From positions 372,001 to 436,000 of the forward strand of contig NZ_CP023407.1 in NCBI RefSeq assembly GCF_003665435.1: a DNA stretch of 64,000 nt, in the 5' to 3' direction. Below the pieces are notes generated by a model. It worked only from the letters and a program-made list of their open reading frames with translations, made no database searches and had not been told where the DNA came from. Of the stretch, positions 21,811 through 29,014 are shown piece after piece. Source of the DNA: Streptomyces fungicidicus (GTDB taxonomy: Bacteria; Actinomycetota; Actinomycetes; Streptomycetales; Streptomycetaceae). Numbering within the stretch: the stretch's first letter is position 1; every line of letters begins with the position of its first letter. A program made the translations under genes and the position numbers.

Positions 21811-23937
21811 ATGATGGGAAGACGTGTGAGAACCGCACCCGGCCGGGCCCGCTGGCTCGTCCCGTTGGTCCTGCTCGTGGTCTGGCTCGGCGTGGGCGGC
21901 ACGCTCGGCCCCTACGCGGGCAAGCTGGGCGAGGTCGCCACCAACGACCAGGCCGCGTTCCTGCCGCAGAGCGCCGAATCCACCAAGGTGATCGAGGCCC
22001 GCGAGGCGTTCGACCAGTCGGAGACCCTGCCCGCGATCGTCGTGTGGACGGCCGGCGGGGACCGGGTCACCGACGCCCAGCAGTCGGCCGCCACCCGCGC
22101 GGTGGCGGAGCTCGCCGGACGGCCCGGAATCGTGGGCGCCCCGTCGCCCGCCCTCCGCTCCGACGACGGGCAGGCGCTGCAGGCCGTCGTCCAGCTGGAG
22201 CCCGACCTCGGCGACGAACTGTCCGACGTCCTGGGCGACGTGGAGGAGCGCGCGGCGAGCGTGCCGGGCGCCACGGCGCAGACGGCCGGCCCGGCGGCGA
22301 GCCAGGCCGATCTGTCGCAGGCGTTCGCGGGCATCGACGGACTGCTGCTGGGCGTGGCGCTCGGCGCGGTCCTGCTGATCCTGCTGCTCGTCTACCGGAG
22401 CGTCCTGCTGCCGTTCCTGATCATCTTCCAGTCCGTCCTCGCCCTGGGCCTCGCGTGCGCGGTCGTCTACGCGCTGGCAGACCGGGACGTGGTGCGGGTC
22501 GACGGCCAGGTGCAGGGCATCCTGTCCATCCTGGTGATCGGCGCCGCGACGGACTACGCGCTGCTGCTCGCCGCACGGTTCCGCGAGGAACTCGCCGTGC
22601 GGGACGACCGGTTCGCGGCGGCGCTGGCAGCCGTCCGCCGGTCCTTCGGCGCCATCACGGCGAGCGCGGCGACCGTGGCGCTCGCGCTGCTGGCGCTGCT
22701 GGCCAGTGACCTCACCAACAACCGCGCCCTCGGCCCGGTCGGCGCCATCGGCATCGTGTGCGCCGTGCTGTCCAGTCTGACGTTCCTGCCGGCCGCGCTG
22801 GCGCTGCTGGGCCGGAAGGCGTACTGGCCCTCCCGGCCGAGTCGGTCGGACGCGTCCACGGAGGGGCACCGGGTGTGGCGTCGCGTCGCCGCGCGGGTCG
22901 GCGCCCGGCCGCGCCGCACCTGGGTGGTGACCGCGCTCGGTCTCGCCGTGCTCGCCGCGTTCTCACCGTCGCTGTCCGCCAAGGGGGTGCCCCTCGACGA
23001 GATCTTCGTGAACGACGCGCCGTCCGTCTCCGCCCAGGAGACCCTCGGCGAACACTTCCCCGGCGGCTCCGGCAACCCCGCCGTGATCATCGCCGACGCC
23101 GACCGCGCCGCCGAGGTGACGGCGGCGGCGAGGAAGACCGAAGGCGTGGCGGCGGCCGGCGCCGTCTCCGAATCCGGACGGCCCGGAGGCGGTGAGCCGC
23201 TCGTCGTCGACGGGAGGGTCCGCATCGACGCCACCCTGAGCGACGCCGCGGACAGTGACGCCGCCAAGGAGACGATCGTCCGGCTGCGCGCCGACGTCCA
23301 CGCGGTGTCCGGAGCCGACGCGCTGGTCGGCGGGTACACGGCCCAGCAGTACGACACCCAGCAGACCGCCGCACAGGACCGCACGCTGATCGTGCCGGTG
23401 GTGCTCGGCATCATCCTGCTGATCCTGGTCCTGCTGCTCCGCTCGCTGCTCGTGCCGGTCCTGCTGGTCGCGACCGTGGCGCTCAACTTCCTGGCGACGC
23501 TGGGGGTGTCGGCGCTCGTCTTCCAGCACCTCCTCGGCTTCAGCGGCACGGACGCGTCGGTGCCGCTGTACGGGTTCGTGTTCCTGGTGGCGCTCGGCGT
23601 GGACTACAACATCTTCCTGATGTCCCGGGCCCGGGAGGAGGCGCTCGTGCACGGCAACCGGGAGGGAGTGCTGCGCGGGCTGACCACGACCGGCGGAGTG
23701 ATCACGTCGGCCGGGGTGGTGCTGGCCGCCACCTTCGCCGCCCTGACGGTGATCCCGCTGGCCTTCCTGGTCCAGATCGCGTTCATCGTGGCGTTCGGCG
23801 TCCTGCTCGACACCCTCGTGGTCCGCTCGCTCCTGGTGCCCGCGCTGGTGCTCGACATCGGCCCCCGGGCCTGGTGGCCCAGCGTCCTGGGCCGCGAGAG
23901 CGCCGGAGCCGCCGACGGGCCGAAGCCCTCGGCGTGA
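21811..23937 (+). CDS. MMPL/RND family exporter
   Basis: The 708-residue protein has 12 membrane helices in two repeats, each with a large extracytoplasmic loop after the first helix. The functional motifs in helices 4 and 10 are both present: GAATDYALLLAARFREEL and GVDYNIFLMSRAREEAL, with the Asp-Tyr pair that relays protons in MmpL3-like pumps. Such pumps move lipids, siderophores or drugs. ATG 21811 is taken (21814 is also possible); the TTG at 21799 lies within the probable promoter. Expression is probably set by the divergent MarR gene. A strong terminator follows. Confidence 0.88.
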   Translation: MMGRRVRTAPGRARWLVPLVLLVVWLGVGGTLGPYAGKLGEVATNDQAAFLPQSAESTKVIEAREAFDQSETLPAIVVWTAGGDRVTDAQQSAATRAVAELAGRPGIVGAPSPALRSDDGQALQAVVQLEPDLGDELSDVLGDVEERAASVPGATAQTAGPAASQADLSQAFAGIDGLLLGVALGAVLLILLLVYRSVLLPFLIIFQSVLALGLACAVVYALADRDVVRVDGQVQGILSILVIGAATDYALLLAARFREELAVRDDRFAAALAAVRRSFGAITASAATVALALLALLASDLTNNRALGPVGAIGIVCAVLSSLTFLPAALALLGRKAYWPSRPSRSDASTEGHRVWRRVAARVGARPRRTWVVTALGLAVLAAFSPSLSAKGVPLDEIFVNDAPSVSAQETLGEHFPGGSGNPAVIIADADRAAEVTAAARKTEGVAAAGAVSESGRPGGGEPLVVDGRVRIDATLSDAADSDAAKETIVRLRADVHAVSGADALVGGYTAQQYDTQQTAAQDRTLIVPVVLGIILLILVLLLRSLLVPVLLVATVALNFLATLGVSALVFQHLLGFSGTDASVPLYGFVFLVALGVDYNIFLMSRAREEALVHGNREGVLRGLTTTGGVITSAGVVLAATFAALTVIPLAFLVQIAFIVAFGVLLDTLVVRSLLVPALVLDIGPRAWWPSVLGRESAGAADGPKPSA

Positions 23938-23970
23938 CGGCCGCCGGCTCGCCCACGGCCGTGGTGTGAC

Positions 23971-24027
23971 CGCCCGCCGGACGTCTCCCCGCGTCGTTCC
24001 ACGACGGGGGGAGACGTCCGGCGGGCG
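23971..24027. terminator. Strong hairpin terminator after MMPL gene
   Basis: The arms 23971-23990 and 24008-24027 are exact 20-bp complements (outer CGCCCGCCGG, inner ACGTCTCCCC) around a 17-nt loop, starting 34 bp after the exporter stop. This insulates the sirtuin gene downstream. Confidence 0.85.
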
Positions 24028-24116
24028 CTTCAGGAGAGGGCGAGTTCCGCGTTCGCGCGCTCGCTGTTCAGCGCCAGTACCCGGCCCGCGACCGGTGTTT
24101 TCCGTACCCTTGCGGC

Positions 24117-25016
24117 ATGCGCACGCGCCCCACTCTCAGCTGGACCCCTCCCGCGGACCTCCCGCCCGGCACCACGGATGTCGAACCGGTCGCCGACGCG
24201 CTGAGCACCGGCGGCGTGCTGGTCCTCAGCGGGGCGGGCATCTCCACGGAGTCGGGCATCCCCGACTACCGGGGCGAGGGCGGGAGCCTGAGCCGGCACA
24301 CCCCGATGACCTACCAGGACTTCACGGGCAGCACCCAAGCACGGCGCCGGTACTGGGCCCGCAGCCACCTCGGCTGGCGGACCTTCGGGCGCGCCCGCCC
24401 CAACAGCGGACACCGGGCCGTGGCCGCGTTCGGAAGACGGGGCCTGCTCACGGGGGTGATCACCCAGAACGTGGACGGACTGCACCGGGAGGCCGGAAGC
24501 GAGGGGGTCGTCGAACTGCACGGCGGCCTGGACCGGGTCGTCTGTCTCACTTGCGGCGACCTCAGCGCGCGCCGTGAGCTGGCGCGGCGGCTGGAGGAGG
24601 CCAACCCGGGCTTCGAGCCGGTGGCCGCGGGGATCAACCCCGACGGCGACGCCGACCTCACCGACGAGCAGGTCGGCGACTTCCACGTGGTGCCCTGCAC
24701 CGTCTGCGGCGGCATCCTCAAACCGGACGTGGTGTTCTTCGGCGAGACGGTCCCGCCGCAGCGGGTCGAGCACTGCCGCGCGCTGGTCCGTGCGGCGGAG
24801 TCGCTACTGGTCCTGGGCTCCTCCCTGACGGTGATGTCCGGGCTCCGGTTCGTCCGTCAGGCCGCCGACGCGGGCAAGCCGGTACTGATCGTCAACCGGG
24901 ACCCGACCCGGGGCGACCGGCGCGCCGTCACCCGGGTCGCGCTTCCGCTGGGCACCGCCCTCACCACCGTGGCCGGCCGGCTGGGCGTCCCCGTCGACGA
25001 CCGGAGCGCCACCTGA
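24117..25016 (+). CDS. Sir2-type NAD-dependent protein deacylase (sirtuin)
   Basis: The 299-residue protein has the sirtuin motifs: GAGIS at ~39-43, PDYRGEGG, TQNVDGLH at ~116-123, catalytic H135 in ELHGG, two zinc pairs (CLTC at 143-146 and CTVC at ~198-201), KPDVVFFGE and LVLGSSLTV. It removes acyl groups from lysines using NAD, giving nicotinamide and O-acyl-ADP-ribose. The class II-like YRGEGGSLS region fits actinobacterial sirtuins. ATG 24117 is a good start, and the gene seems to be monocistronic. Confidence 0.93.
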   Translation: MRTRPTLSWTPPADLPPGTTDVEPVADALSTGGVLVLSGAGISTESGIPDYRGEGGSLSRHTPMTYQDFTGSTQARRRYWARSHLGWRTFGRARPNSGHRAVAAFGRRGLLTGVITQNVDGLHREAGSEGVVELHGGLDRVVCLTCGDLSARRELARRLEEANPGFEPVAAGINPDGDADLTDEQVGDFHVVPCTVCGGILKPDVVFFGETVPPQRVEHCRALVRAAESLLVLGSSLTVMSGLRFVRQAADAGKPVLIVNRDPTRGDRRAVTRVALPLGTALTTVAGRLGVPVDDRSAT

Positions 25017-25047
25017 ACGCCCGGTGACGGGGCGGCCCGCCGCCCCG

Positions 25048-25359
25048 TCAGCCACCACCGCAGTGTGAGTGCGCGTTCCGCAGCCGGCCGCGAGAGACTC
25101 CGGCGACTCGGCCACCCGGCGTGCCACGGCTCGGCCGGGCGGGCCACCGCCGCGTCGAGTCGGCACGGGCCTGCTCGTCGCTCTCGGTGTCGACGGCCTG
25201 CTCCTCCACCCCGGCCGTCCGGCGGACGTGCACCACCTCCGGCGGGCTGTCCGCGTCGCGGGCGAGTCGGGCCGCGGCGTCGACGATGCCGGCGGCCCGG
25301 TCGTGCGCGCCGACGGCGACGATCACGGAACGCACGGCGGATGCTTGACTGGGCCGCAT
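25048..25359 (-). pseudogene. Truncated universal stress protein gene
   Basis: From ATG 25359 the frame encodes RSVIVAVGAHDRAAGIVDAA, ARLARDADSPPEVVHV and EEQAVDTESDEQA, matching the first ~60 residues of a Usp-type protein family common in Streptomyces. The nucleotide-binding G-x2-G-x9-G part is missing and the last ~35 residues are unrelated Arg/Gly-rich sequence. Its ATG overlaps the ATG of the divergent methyltransferase gene, leaving no room for two promoters. I read it as a decayed gene. Confidence 0.5.
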
Positions 25360-26131
25360 GTCATCGACTCTTGGCACGCCCCCGCCCGATCAGGCCGCCT
25401 ACATGCTGCGGGCCGCCGCGGGTGACGCCGGCCGTGCGTACAAGCAGCGGCTGCTCGACCTGCTGGACATCCGTGCGGGGCAGACCGTCCTGGACGTGGG
25501 ATGCGGACCGGGCACGGACCTGCCGGCGCTGGCGGAACGCGCAGGTGACGGCGGCACGGTGATCGGGGTCGACCATGACCCCGCCATGCTGCTCCGGGCC
25601 CGCGAGCGCACCGCCGGTCTCGACCGGGTGGAGGTCAGGGAAGGGGACGCGCACGCGCTGCCCGTCGCACCCGGCACCGTGGACCGGGCCAGGATCGACC
25701 GCGTCCTCATGCATGTCGCCGAACCCGCGGACGTGCTCGGCCAGCTCCGGCGCGCGACCCGCCCCGGTGCGCGGATCGGCCTCGCGGAGCCCGACTGGGA
25801 CACCCTCGCCGTCGACTCCGAGGACCTGGAGACCAGCCGCGCCTTCACTCGATACACCACCGCCGAGGCCGTCCGTCACGCGACGATCGGGCGCAGCCTG
25901 CCGCGCCTCGCCGAAGGCGCGGGCTTCCGTGTCGAAGCCGTACTCGCCACGACGCCCGTCTTCCGTGACTTCCACGAGGCCGACCACACCCTGGGGCTCG
26001 GCCGCAACATGCAGCGGGCCATCGACGCGGGGTACGTCGACCACGACCGGGGCCGCCGCTGGTTCGCCGCTCTCTCCGAGGGGCCGTTCTACGCGTCGTT
26101 CACCTTGGTCGGCGTGATCGGCTCCCGCTGA
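25358..26131 (+). CDS. SAM-dependent methyltransferase, class I
   Basis: The 257-residue protein has the Rossmann-type methyltransferase motifs I (VLDVGCGPGTDLPALAE, ~44-60), II (GGTVIGVDHDPAMLLRARER), post-II (EVREGDAHALPVAPGTVD) and a RIDRVLMHVAEPADVLGQLR helix, as in UbiE/MenG-like and small-molecule methyltransferases. The substrate is unknown. The ATG at 25358 overlaps the reading start of a divergent usp relic. No neighbour suggests a pathway. Confidence 0.88.
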   Translation: MSSTLGTPPPDQAAYMLRAAAGDAGRAYKQRLLDLLDIRAGQTVLDVGCGPGTDLPALAERAGDGGTVIGVDHDPAMLLRARERTAGLDRVEVREGDAHALPVAPGTVDRARIDRVLMHVAEPADVLGQLRRATRPGARIGLAEPDWDTLAVDSEDLETSRAFTRYTTAEAVRHATIGRSLPRLAEGAGFRVEAVLATTPVFRDFHEADHTLGLGRNMQRAIDAGYVDHDRGRRWFAALSEGPFYASFTLVGVIGSR

Positions 26132-26239
26132 ACGGCCGGCCCCGCGCGTACGTAGGACTAGGGCGGACGGCCTCCCGCCCGTCCGTCCACCGGCGCGGCC
26201 CTCCTGTGCCGCGCCGGCCTATACGAGGAGTACGCGACG

Positions 26240-26674
26240 ATGGACACCGCACGCCTGGACGACCGGCTCTCCCGCCGCCAGCCCCTCGTCCTGGGCCTGT
26301 TCCGCATCGTTCTCGGCCTGCTGTTCGCGAGCGAGGGCGCCGCCACGCTCTTCGGCGTACTGGGCCGGGAGGCCAGTCCCGCGGGTGACTGGCCGTTCTG
26401 GTACGCGGGGGTGATCGAGCTCGTGTGCGGCGCCCTCGTCCTGCTCGGGGTGGTGACCCGGGGCGCGGCGTTCCTCAGCTCGGGGGCCATGGCCTTCGCC
26501 TACTTCACCGAACACCAGAAGGACGGGCTGTTCCCCCTGCAGAACGGCGGCCTGTCGCCGGCCCTGTTCTGCTGGGGCTTCCTGCTCCTGGTCTTCTCCG
26601 GGCCCGGCGCACTTTCCCTGCCGGCGCTGCTGCGCCGCGACGAGGTGCTCAAATCCTCCTCAAGCTCCTTGTGA
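26240..26674 (+). CDS. DoxX family membrane protein
   Basis: The 144-residue protein has four membrane helices, with the DoxX signatures FRIVLGLLFASEGAATLFG, AGVIELVCGALVLLGVVTR and GAMAFAYFTEHQKDGLFPLQNGG (shown in parts). DoxX proteins associate with oxidoreductases in redox or sulfur metabolism; no such partner is adjacent. ATG 26240 follows GAGGAG at suitable spacing. The C-terminus ends in a Ser-rich stretch after LLRRDEVL. Confidence 0.88.
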   Translation: MDTARLDDRLSRRQPLVLGLFRIVLGLLFASEGAATLFGVLGREASPAGDWPFWYAGVIELVCGALVLLGVVTRGAAFLSSGAMAFAYFTEHQKDGLFPLQNGGLSPALFCWGFLLLVFSGPGALSLPALLRRDEVLKSSSSSL

Positions 26675-26696
26675 CGTACGTTACTTGAGCGCAAGG

Positions 26697-27041
26697 ATGA
26701 TCTCCGTGAAAGGTATCGGGTCACTGAGCACCAAGAACAACTTCGTCCTGCTCATCCGGGACACCGAGATCGTCGGCGGGGCGCTGCGCGAGGCCCTTGC
26801 CGATGCCTCCCCCGAGGAGCGGCCGGGCCTGGAACGCGCGATCGCGCTCGCCGAGTCCGCCGCCGCCGCGACCGACACCGAACTGCGTGCCCGCTGGGTC
26901 CGCGCCCGGCTCGCCGACGCCGGTTTCACGGGGGACGTCTCCTCGGTAGCGGCGGTGAAGGCGCTCCGCCGGGCGGAGCGGGGGCTGAGCCTGACGGCAG
27001 CGGTGGAACTGCAGAAGGCGGCGGTGGCACACCCCGAGTAG
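26697..27041 (+). CDS. Small helical protein of unknown function
   Basis: This 114-residue protein starts at ATG 26697 behind GCAAGG, with an internal GTG three codons on as an alternative. It begins with a short strand-like part (KGIGSLSTKNNFVLLIRDTE) and continues as acidic/alanine-rich amphipathic helices (LERAIALAESAAAATDTEL; VAAVKALRRAERGLSLTAAV). No domain is recognised and there is no signal peptide or membrane segment. It lies 22 bp after the DoxX gene and may be co-transcribed with it. Confidence 0.6.
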   Translation: MISVKGIGSLSTKNNFVLLIRDTEIVGGALREALADASPEERPGLERAIALAESAAAATDTELRARWVRARLADAGFTGDVSSVAAVKALRRAERGLSLTAAVELQKAAVAHPE

Positions 27042-27050
27042 CCGGCGGAC

Positions 27051-27342
27051 ATGGCCGAGGACACGGCGGCGTTCCTGCGTCGAGCCGGAGTCGCTCGACG
27101 CGCTGACGCCGGACGGCGCCGAACTCGCCTTCTTCCGCGAGCTGTACGAGCCCGTCACACCGGACGGAGCGGACCACTGGCCGGTGGCGGCGGGCAAGAT
27201 CGCGTCGCACACGGACCCGCTGGAACAGCCTGACCTGGTCAACCGGCTGTTCCTGGAACACCTCGCGCGGGACACGGTCGAGACGATGATGCCGCTGCGG
27301 CGCGCGCCGGCGGCCGGGGCTGCCGGCGGCGCCACGGCCTGA
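27051..27342 (+). pseudogene. Relic of an alpha/beta hydrolase gene (C-terminal part)
   Basis: From 27088 to the TGA at 27340 the frame reads ESLDALTPDGAELAFFRELY, EPVTPDGADHWPVAAGKIAS and PDLVNRLFLEHLARDTVETM. This resembles the cap and C-terminus of hydrolase-fold proteins with the SPDGPDHWPVV motif. The frame has no start codon; a possible start (ATG 27051, MAEDTAAFLRR) is in another frame, so a frameshift near 27080 plus loss of most of the gene is likely. Confidence 0.45.
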
Positions 27343-27352
27343 CCGGCCGGGC

Positions 27353-27700
27353 TCAGCCGCCGGCGGACGCCTCGCGCATGGCCTTCGCGGTGGCGGTGGC
27401 GTCGTAGCCGGGCGGCACTCCTTCGACCAGGATGATGTCGCCTTCGATGTGCCGGGAACGCAGCGGCGCGATCTCCTGGTACGCGGGTGAGTCCCACCAT
27501 GTCCGCGCCTCCTCGATCCCGGGGAAGCCGATCATCACGACATGCCCCGGCCAGCTGCCCTCCTTCACCTCGTGTTCCGTGACGTGCACGAGGAAGCGGC
27601 CGCCGTACGGCTCGAAGGTGCCGGAGATGCGCTCGATGTACTCCAGGATGTCCGGGTGGGGGTCGGCGGGCCGCAGGTGGGCTATGACATAGGCGGGCAT
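27353..27700 (-). CDS. DUF1330 domain-containing protein
   Basis: This 115-residue protein starts at ATG 27700 (MPAYVIAHLRPADPHPDILE) and shows the full DUF1330 pattern: ISGTFEPYGGRFLVH, WPGHVVMIGFPGIEEARTWW and YQEIAPLRSRHIEGDIILVEG. It is distinct from the shorter DUF1330 protein at 7.8 kb. The fold is a dimeric ferredoxin-like barrel and the activity is unknown. The long open frame upstream is antisense to a proline-rich gene and is not coding. Confidence 0.88.
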   Translation of the reverse strand: MPAYVIAHLRPADPHPDILEYIERISGTFEPYGGRFLVHVTEHEVKEGSWPGHVVMIGFPGIEEARTWWDSPAYQEIAPLRSRHIEGDIILVEGVPPGYDATATAKAMREASAGG

Positions 27701-27904
27701 GATGTCCTCTCCGGTCTCTCTGACGTCGTACGCCGATGATCCTGGCAGCCGGCGGGTGCGGGGTCGATGACCTGACGGGTAATCGACGCGGTGGCCGTCC
27801 CGGCACACCCCGCGCCACCCGCACGGGGGATTCGGCCGGACGGCCGGCGGAGCATCCAGCCGACGCGACGGGCACCCCGCCGGGTCCCATAGGACAGTGG
27901 GACC

Positions 27905-28927
27905 ATGAACCGTCACCGACGCCCACCCCGGCGCGCCCCGTGGATCGCGGGCGGCGCCGCCGTGCTCGTCCTCGGCGGCCTCGGCGTCTGGGCGTTGGTC
28001 GCTCGGGACGGTGGTACTCCCAGTCCCGAGCCCTCGTCCTCGTTCGACCTGTCCCTTCCCACACTGAGCCCCTTGCCGTCGTGGACGTTCACCACACGGC
28101 CTCCGACCACGGGGCCGGGCACTCCGACGCACCTGCTGCCACCCGCGCTCACGATGTCCCCGCCCAGTCGGCCGAGCCCGCCGGGCCGGAGACCGACGAG
28201 CGGGCCGGTACCGCCGGGGCAGCGGCCCAGCGGCGGGCAGGTACCGCCGGGGCAGCGGCCCACGACGAAACCGGCACCACAGCAGCAGAGACCGACGTCC
28301 GAACCGGTACCGCCCGGCCAGCAGCCGACCGCCGGGTCGGTGCCTCCGGGCCGGAAACCAACCGCCGAGCCAGTACCGCCTGCTCAGAAGCCGACGGCCC
28401 GATCGGCGGCGCCCAGCCGGCGGCCGGCGACCGAACCGGCACCGCCCAGCCGGCAGCCCACCTCTCGGCCGGCGCCGCACAGCCCCGCGCCGGAGCCCCG
28501 CCCCACCGGGACCCGCGCGTCGGCCGCGCGCACTCCGCAGACGGGACCGGCGTCACCGCCGGCACCGACGCGGCCGCCCGTCTCCGAGCCGCCGCCACGG
28601 CCCGCCTCGCCCAAGCCCCCGTCCTCCACCACGGCGCCCCAACCGACGGCGACACGCCCCGCGCCCTCGAAGCACGTCCCGTCGCCGCCCGCCGGGACCC
28701 CCGCCCCGACACCGACGAGCGGCGGTGGCGGCGAGAAACGGCCGACCACCACGTGGTACACCTCCCCGGCCGCGGCGGCCGCCGCCCACCGCATGGCGAC
28801 CGCCGGGACGGTCGGCGACCCCGCCTGTTCACTGGCGGCGGTGGGGCAGCCGGATCCCGGGCTGGTTCCGCCGGACGGCCGTATCGGCATCGGGCGTCAC
28901 GGCACCTACTGGTGCCTGGTCTGGTGA
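27905..28927 (+). CDS. Membrane-anchored proline-rich repeat protein
   Basis: The 340-residue protein has a basic N-terminus, one membrane helix at ~13-33 (WIAGGAAVLVLGGLGVWALV), then ~250 residues of Pro/Ser/Thr/Arg-rich disordered sequence. Nine 11-residue units of the type RPTSxPVPPGQ cover residues 96-194. A ~45-residue C-terminal globular tip follows with two cysteines (DPACSLAAVGQPDPG ... GTYWCLVW). The design suggests a rod crossing the thick cell wall to present the tip outside. Nothing is known of its role. Divergent from DUF1330; a MuiA-like pair follows. Confidence 0.75.
   Translation: MNRHRRPPRRAPWIAGGAAVLVLGGLGVWALVARDGGTPSPEPSSSFDLSLPTLSPLPSWTFTTRPPTTGPGTPTHLLPPALTMSPPSRPSPPGRRPTSGPVPPGQRPSGGQVPPGQRPTTKPAPQQQRPTSEPVPPGQQPTAGSVPPGRKPTAEPVPPAQKPTARSAAPSRRPATEPAPPSRQPTSRPAPHSPAPEPRPTGTRASAARTPQTGPASPPAPTRPPVSEPPPRPASPKPPSSTTAPQPTATRPAPSKHVPSPPAGTPAPTPTSGGGGEKRPTTTWYTSPAAAAAAHRMATAGTVGDPACSLAAVGQPDPGLVPPDGRIGIGRHGTYWCLVW
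28190..28486 (+). repeat. Nine 33-bp coding repeats in the proline-rich gene
   Basis: The 11-residue unit is repeated nine times without interruption (for example RPTSGPVPPGQ, RPSGGQVPPGQ, RPTSEPVPPGQ, KPTAEPVPPAQ). The first two units are nearly identical at DNA level (GGTACCGCCGGGGCAGCGGC in both), so copy number is likely to vary between strains without breaking the frame. Confidence 0.8.
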
Positions 28928-29014
28928 TACCTCACATCGTCAGATCGTCGCGGGCTGCGTCGCCGCACCGCGTAGGCTGCCCTCGGCACGGAGACGGCTG
29001 GGCGGGGGAAGCAC

